64,000 bases of DNA from NCBI GenBank assembly GCA_041600415.1, contig JBFIKF010000001.1, positions 472,392 to 536,391 of the forward strand, read 5' to 3'. This document shows positions 61,205 through 64,000 of this stretch, in pieces. The translations under genes were made by a program, and so were the position numbers. Each line of letters opens with the position of its first letter. Position 1 is the stretch's first letter. The notes beneath the pieces were generated by a model. The model saw nothing but the letters and a program-made list of their open reading frames with translations, searched no databases and was not told the DNA's origin. This stretch comes from JBFJKD01 sp041600415 (GTDB taxonomy: Bacteria; Pseudomonadota; Gammaproteobacteria; Pseudomonadales; Porticoccaceae).

Positions 61205-63628
61205 TTGAAGACCTTACGTTACCGTCTGGCGACGCTGACCATGACGCATCGCTGGGCCACTTTGGCTATGTTGTTCGCCCTCACCGCGTTTTTTGGCTAC
61301 GGCCTGAAAAATGTCGAGCTAAAAACTATCTTTACCGACCTGCTGCCGAAGAACCATCCCTTCGTGCAAACTTATCTGGACCATCCCAATTTTGGTAATC
61401 CGCTGACTGTTACCGTGATGGTCAAGCGCAAGGATGGGGATATCTATAATCCGGACACCCTGGCCAAGGTATGGGACCTGACCCGGGACATCGATTTGGT
61501 CGCCGGTGTGGATCACGACCAGATTCTGTCGATCACCACAGAAAAAGCCCGTTATGCAGAGGCGACGCCGTTCGGGATCGATTCCCAGCCACTCATGGAA
61601 GACCATGCGCCGACCACGGACGAGGAGATAGAAGACTTTATTTCCCGGGTCAAGAAATCCCCCGGAACGCAAAAATTTCTTATTTCCGAAGACCACTCGG
61701 CAACTCTAATCCGTGCAACGTTTATCGAGCGCCTGCTGGATTACGGGGTGGTCTCTGAAAGTGTTCAGGAATTGGTGCGCAATGCCCGGGATGAGCACCA
61801 CGATGTCTATGTCGCCGGGCAGCCGATACTAACTGGCTGGGTATATTTTTACGAAAAAGAAATGATCGGTATCTTTGGTCTGACTGGTCTGGCGCTGCTC
61901 CTGTCACTCGTGTTGTACATGCGCAACATAGTCGGCGTCGTGGCGCCCCTGCTCACCAGCGCGGTTGGCGCGGTGTGGGGGTTTGGTTTCGTTGGCTGGA
62001 TTGGGGACCCCATCGAACCGTTGATTATGGTGGTGCCGCTGCTGTTGATCGCTCGCTCCTTCAGTCACTGCGTACAGGTGATCGAACGTTATTATGAAAT
62101 CTATTATCACGTACGCGACAAGAAGAAAGCGGCAGAAATTTCCCTGAGTGTGATGATGGCGCCAGGTACCCTGGGTATTATCACGGACTCTGTGGGCCTG
62201 TTTTTGATCGCGGTGGCGCCGATCCCCGCCATGGAGCGGTTCGCTCTGTTCTGTGGTTTCTGGGCGCTGACCATGATTCCGGCGAATGTGTTTTTGACGC
62301 CCCTGCTGCTGTCAATGTTGCCAGAACCAAAAAATGTCAAAAAGCTGATTGGTCTCGACGATAACCACAGGGGTGTGCACGCGCGCATCAAGCACCTGCT
62401 GCAACGGCTGGCGAAGGTGAGCTACGGTAAAAATGCCCGGGTGACGTTTAGCGTTTTGATCGTAGTCACCATTTTTAGCTTTATCAAGACGCTGGATTTG
62501 AAAGTGGGTAATCCCGTGGAGGGCAGTAATCTGCTGTGGGATGACTCCGAGTACAACGTTGCGGTTGGGCAGATCAATCGGCATTTCCCCGGGTTGAATA
62601 CCCTGGAGATCGTATTTGAGGCGAAAGATCCCGAAAGCCCCAACCGACTGGTGCGCCAGGCCGACCCCATTTTTAAGATGCTGGCCATTCAGCGCATGAT
62701 CGAAAGCGAAGCCGTGCCGCCGGAAGCGACGTTGTCCTTCGGCGATTACCTGCCGGAAGCTAACCGTCTGTTTAGTGGTGGCAACCCCAAATGGGCGCCC
62801 CTCGACCTGGATAACGCGGCTGTAGAAGCGGCGGCGGGAGCGGTGCTGTTTGGCACCAGCCCGAAAGCGTATCTGCACGTCAGCGACTTTGTGCAACAAA
62901 ACGGTACGGTGTCCCTGTGGTACAAGGACAACAAGCAGGAGACGGTGGATCTGGCGCTGGCTCAGGTGCGCGGGATTCTCGACAAAATAGGTCTCGATCA
63001 CGAAACCTTCAGAATTCGCCTCGGCACCGGCACCATCGCCCTGCAGCAATCCATCAACGACACGGTTGATAAATACCAATGGATTATTCTCGGGTTCCTG
63101 AATCTGGCAATTTTAATTACCTGTGGTTACGCCTATCGCTCGCTCCTCGCAGGAATTATTTTGCTGATCCCGGTGAACCTGTCCAATATGTTCCTGGCGG
63201 CGGTGATGGTCACCATGGGTATTGGTCTGGATGTGAACACCCTGCCAATCGCGGCTATTGGCATCGGCGTGGGTATCGACTACGGTATTTACCTGCTGAG
63301 CAGGATTTGTGAGGAATATCAGGACCATGAGGATTATGGTCTCGGCATTCTGGCGGCGGTGGCCACCACCGGCAAGGCGATTTTCTTTACCGCTACTATC
63401 GTACTGATCAGTATTCTGCCCTGGTACTTCCTGTCGGGGCTGAAGTTCCTGGCCGACATGGGCTTGCTGCTGGTAATGGTGATGTTGATCAATATGGTAA
63501 TCGCGCTGATCGTGCTGCCGTTGCTGGTGTGGTTGATTAAGCCCAAATTTGTCGCCTCCAAGGATCTGCTGGTAGGCGAAGGCGTCGATCTGTCGGATTA
63601 CACCGGCGGCGACGAGGCATACAAGTAG
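61205..63628 (+). CDS. MMPL/RND superfamily transporter
   Basis: 807 aa with a TTG start preceded by AGGGGG. Duplicated RND layout: N-terminal helix and first periplasmic domain (residues about 40-220), helix bundle (about 220-380), second periplasmic domain (about 430-620), and helix bundle to about 780. MMPL motif IGVGIDYGIYLLSR lies in the second half. The C-terminal tail (ending GGDEAYK) is soluble. It is distinct from the exporter at 6.3-8.9 kb. Substrate unknown; related genes near hydrocarbon or steroid catabolism are thought to move hydrophobic compounds. Confidence 0.87.
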   Translation: MKTLRYRLATLTMTHRWATLAMLFALTAFFGYGLKNVELKTIFTDLLPKNHPFVQTYLDHPNFGNPLTVTVMVKRKDGDIYNPDTLAKVWDLTRDIDLVAGVDHDQILSITTEKARYAEATPFGIDSQPLMEDHAPTTDEEIEDFISRVKKSPGTQKFLISEDHSATLIRATFIERLLDYGVVSESVQELVRNARDEHHDVYVAGQPILTGWVYFYEKEMIGIFGLTGLALLLSLVLYMRNIVGVVAPLLTSAVGAVWGFGFVGWIGDPIEPLIMVVPLLLIARSFSHCVQVIERYYEIYYHVRDKKKAAEISLSVMMAPGTLGIITDSVGLFLIAVAPIPAMERFALFCGFWALTMIPANVFLTPLLLSMLPEPKNVKKLIGLDDNHRGVHARIKHLLQRLAKVSYGKNARVTFSVLIVVTIFSFIKTLDLKVGNPVEGSNLLWDDSEYNVAVGQINRHFPGLNTLEIVFEAKDPESPNRLVRQADPIFKMLAIQRMIESEAVPPEATLSFGDYLPEANRLFSGGNPKWAPLDLDNAAVEAAAGAVLFGTSPKAYLHVSDFVQQNGTVSLWYKDNKQETVDLALAQVRGILDKIGLDHETFRIRLGTGTIALQQSINDTVDKYQWIILGFLNLAILITCGYAYRSLLAGIILLIPVNLSNMFLAAVMVTMGIGLDVNTLPIAAIGIGVGIDYGIYLLSRICEEYQDHEDYGLGILAAVATTGKAIFFTATIVLISILPWYFLSGLKFLADMGLLLVMVMLINMVIALIVLPLLVWLIKPKFVASKDLLVGEGVDLSDYTGGDEAYK

Positions 63629-63793
63629 GGTAAACTCGCGGGGAACGGGTCTGGGCACCAGGTGTCCAAACGACAGTTCCCGGGTGGAATGGTATAGACT
63701 GATAACGAATTAACAAGGGTGAGCATCAGGCAGGGAAAGCCAGCAACATAACGTTAAGGGTGGTTCATTTGATTCAATTGGGAGGGGTTAGAT

Positions 63794-64000
63794 ATGCATA
63801 TTAAAAAATACGATTTTGACTACGGCCGTCGCTTTTTTATGGACAAAATGGCCAAGGGCGCCAAGGGCGCCATGGGTGCCGGGGTATTAACCTCGCTGTG
63901 GCCTCTGATCGGTAATACCGGCGACATCAGCAAAGCCTATCCGGAAGAGTTGCTGTCCATCGACGCTTATACCAAGGGTAAGGTTAAAACGGGTGATATC
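63794..64000 (+). CDS. Tat-type exported protein, likely DUF1329 family (cut by window edge)
   Basis: ATG 63794 has GGAGGGG 7-13 bases upstream; the frame is open for 69 codons to the edge. The start YGRRFFMDKMAKGAKGAMGA has an RR-FxxK pattern like a twin-arginine signal, followed by a hydrophobic stretch and the mature start NTGDISKAYPEELLSIDAYTKG. The opening matches what I recall of DUF1329 proteins found beside MMPL transporters in Halieaceae and Pseudomonas, though the fragment is short. Confidence 0.6.
   Translation, partial: MHIKKYDFDYGRRFFMDKMAKGAKGAMGAGVLTSLWPLIGNTGDISKAYPEELLSIDAYTKGKVKTGDI

Noticed and set aside
62312..63079. 255-aa minus-strand frame opposite the MMPL gene
   Set aside because: Antisense shadow with no supported start or motif.
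1..64000. tRNA, rRNA, CRISPR arrays, insertion sequences, phage integration sites
   Set aside because: I found no cloverleaf-like T-loop context, repeat-spacer array, transposase or integrase frame, or att-like duplication on reading both strands; a tRNA scan would be decisive.

Overview
The window looks like chromosome from a gammaproteobacterium, probably a marine or oligotrophic Cellvibrionales/Halieaceae-type organism. The main support is the housekeeping run proA-nadD-rsfS-rlmH-mrdA-rodA-mltB-rlpA-dacA-ybeD-lipB-lipA, which is arranged as in Pseudomonas and its relatives. A PilH-like regulator, several MMPL/RND proteins and a copper membrane monooxygenase also fit. The family assignment is inference. 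No tRNA, rRNA, insertion sequence, phage gene or CRISPR array was seen.

Layout. 0-16.6 kb: mixed genes. These are a lipid A phosphoethanolamine-transferase-like enzyme, a DUF2235 hydrolase, DUF4197 and SelW-like proteins, an MMPL/RND exporter, a TPR protein, and a four-gene MacAB-type export operon with its adaptor on the minus strand. 16.6-31.9 kb: the conserved block for proline and NAD synthesis, ribosome maturation, cell elongation and lipoate, followed by a LonB-type protease. 32.2-36.8 kb: a signalling block with a PilH-like receiver, then a minus-strand operon of PAS histidine kinase, receiver-HDOD protein and receiver-HD protein; the HD protein has lost its metal-binding dyad. 37-41.1 kb: small housekeeping genes (PHP, SprT, SlyD-like, crotonase, GIY-YIG, DUF2288, YaeQ).

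41.2-56.5 kb is a catabolic island. It has four complete alpha/beta pairs of Rieske ring-hydroxylating oxygenases, two extradiol ring-cleavage dioxygenases, a group II truncated globin, an NnrU protein, two short-chain dehydrogenases and an AraC-type regulator, with rimO in the middle. No ferredoxin or reductase for the oxygenases is present in the window. Two divergent control regions in the island share a 15/17-nt sequence box, and one of them also has four copies of a TTACGG element.

57-64 kb holds a copper membrane monooxygenase operon of the pmo/amo/hmo type in the order C-A-B. It is followed by an unfamiliar fourth gene with a predicted mature N-terminal histidine, then by an MMPL/RND protein and the start of a twin-arginine-type exported protein. 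The copper ligands of the PmoC site and the PmoB CuB site are all present, while one ligand of the bis-His site is missing. Together with the aromatic island, this suggests an organism that oxidises short hydrocarbons and aromatics rather than a classical methanotroph; that substrate reading is inference.
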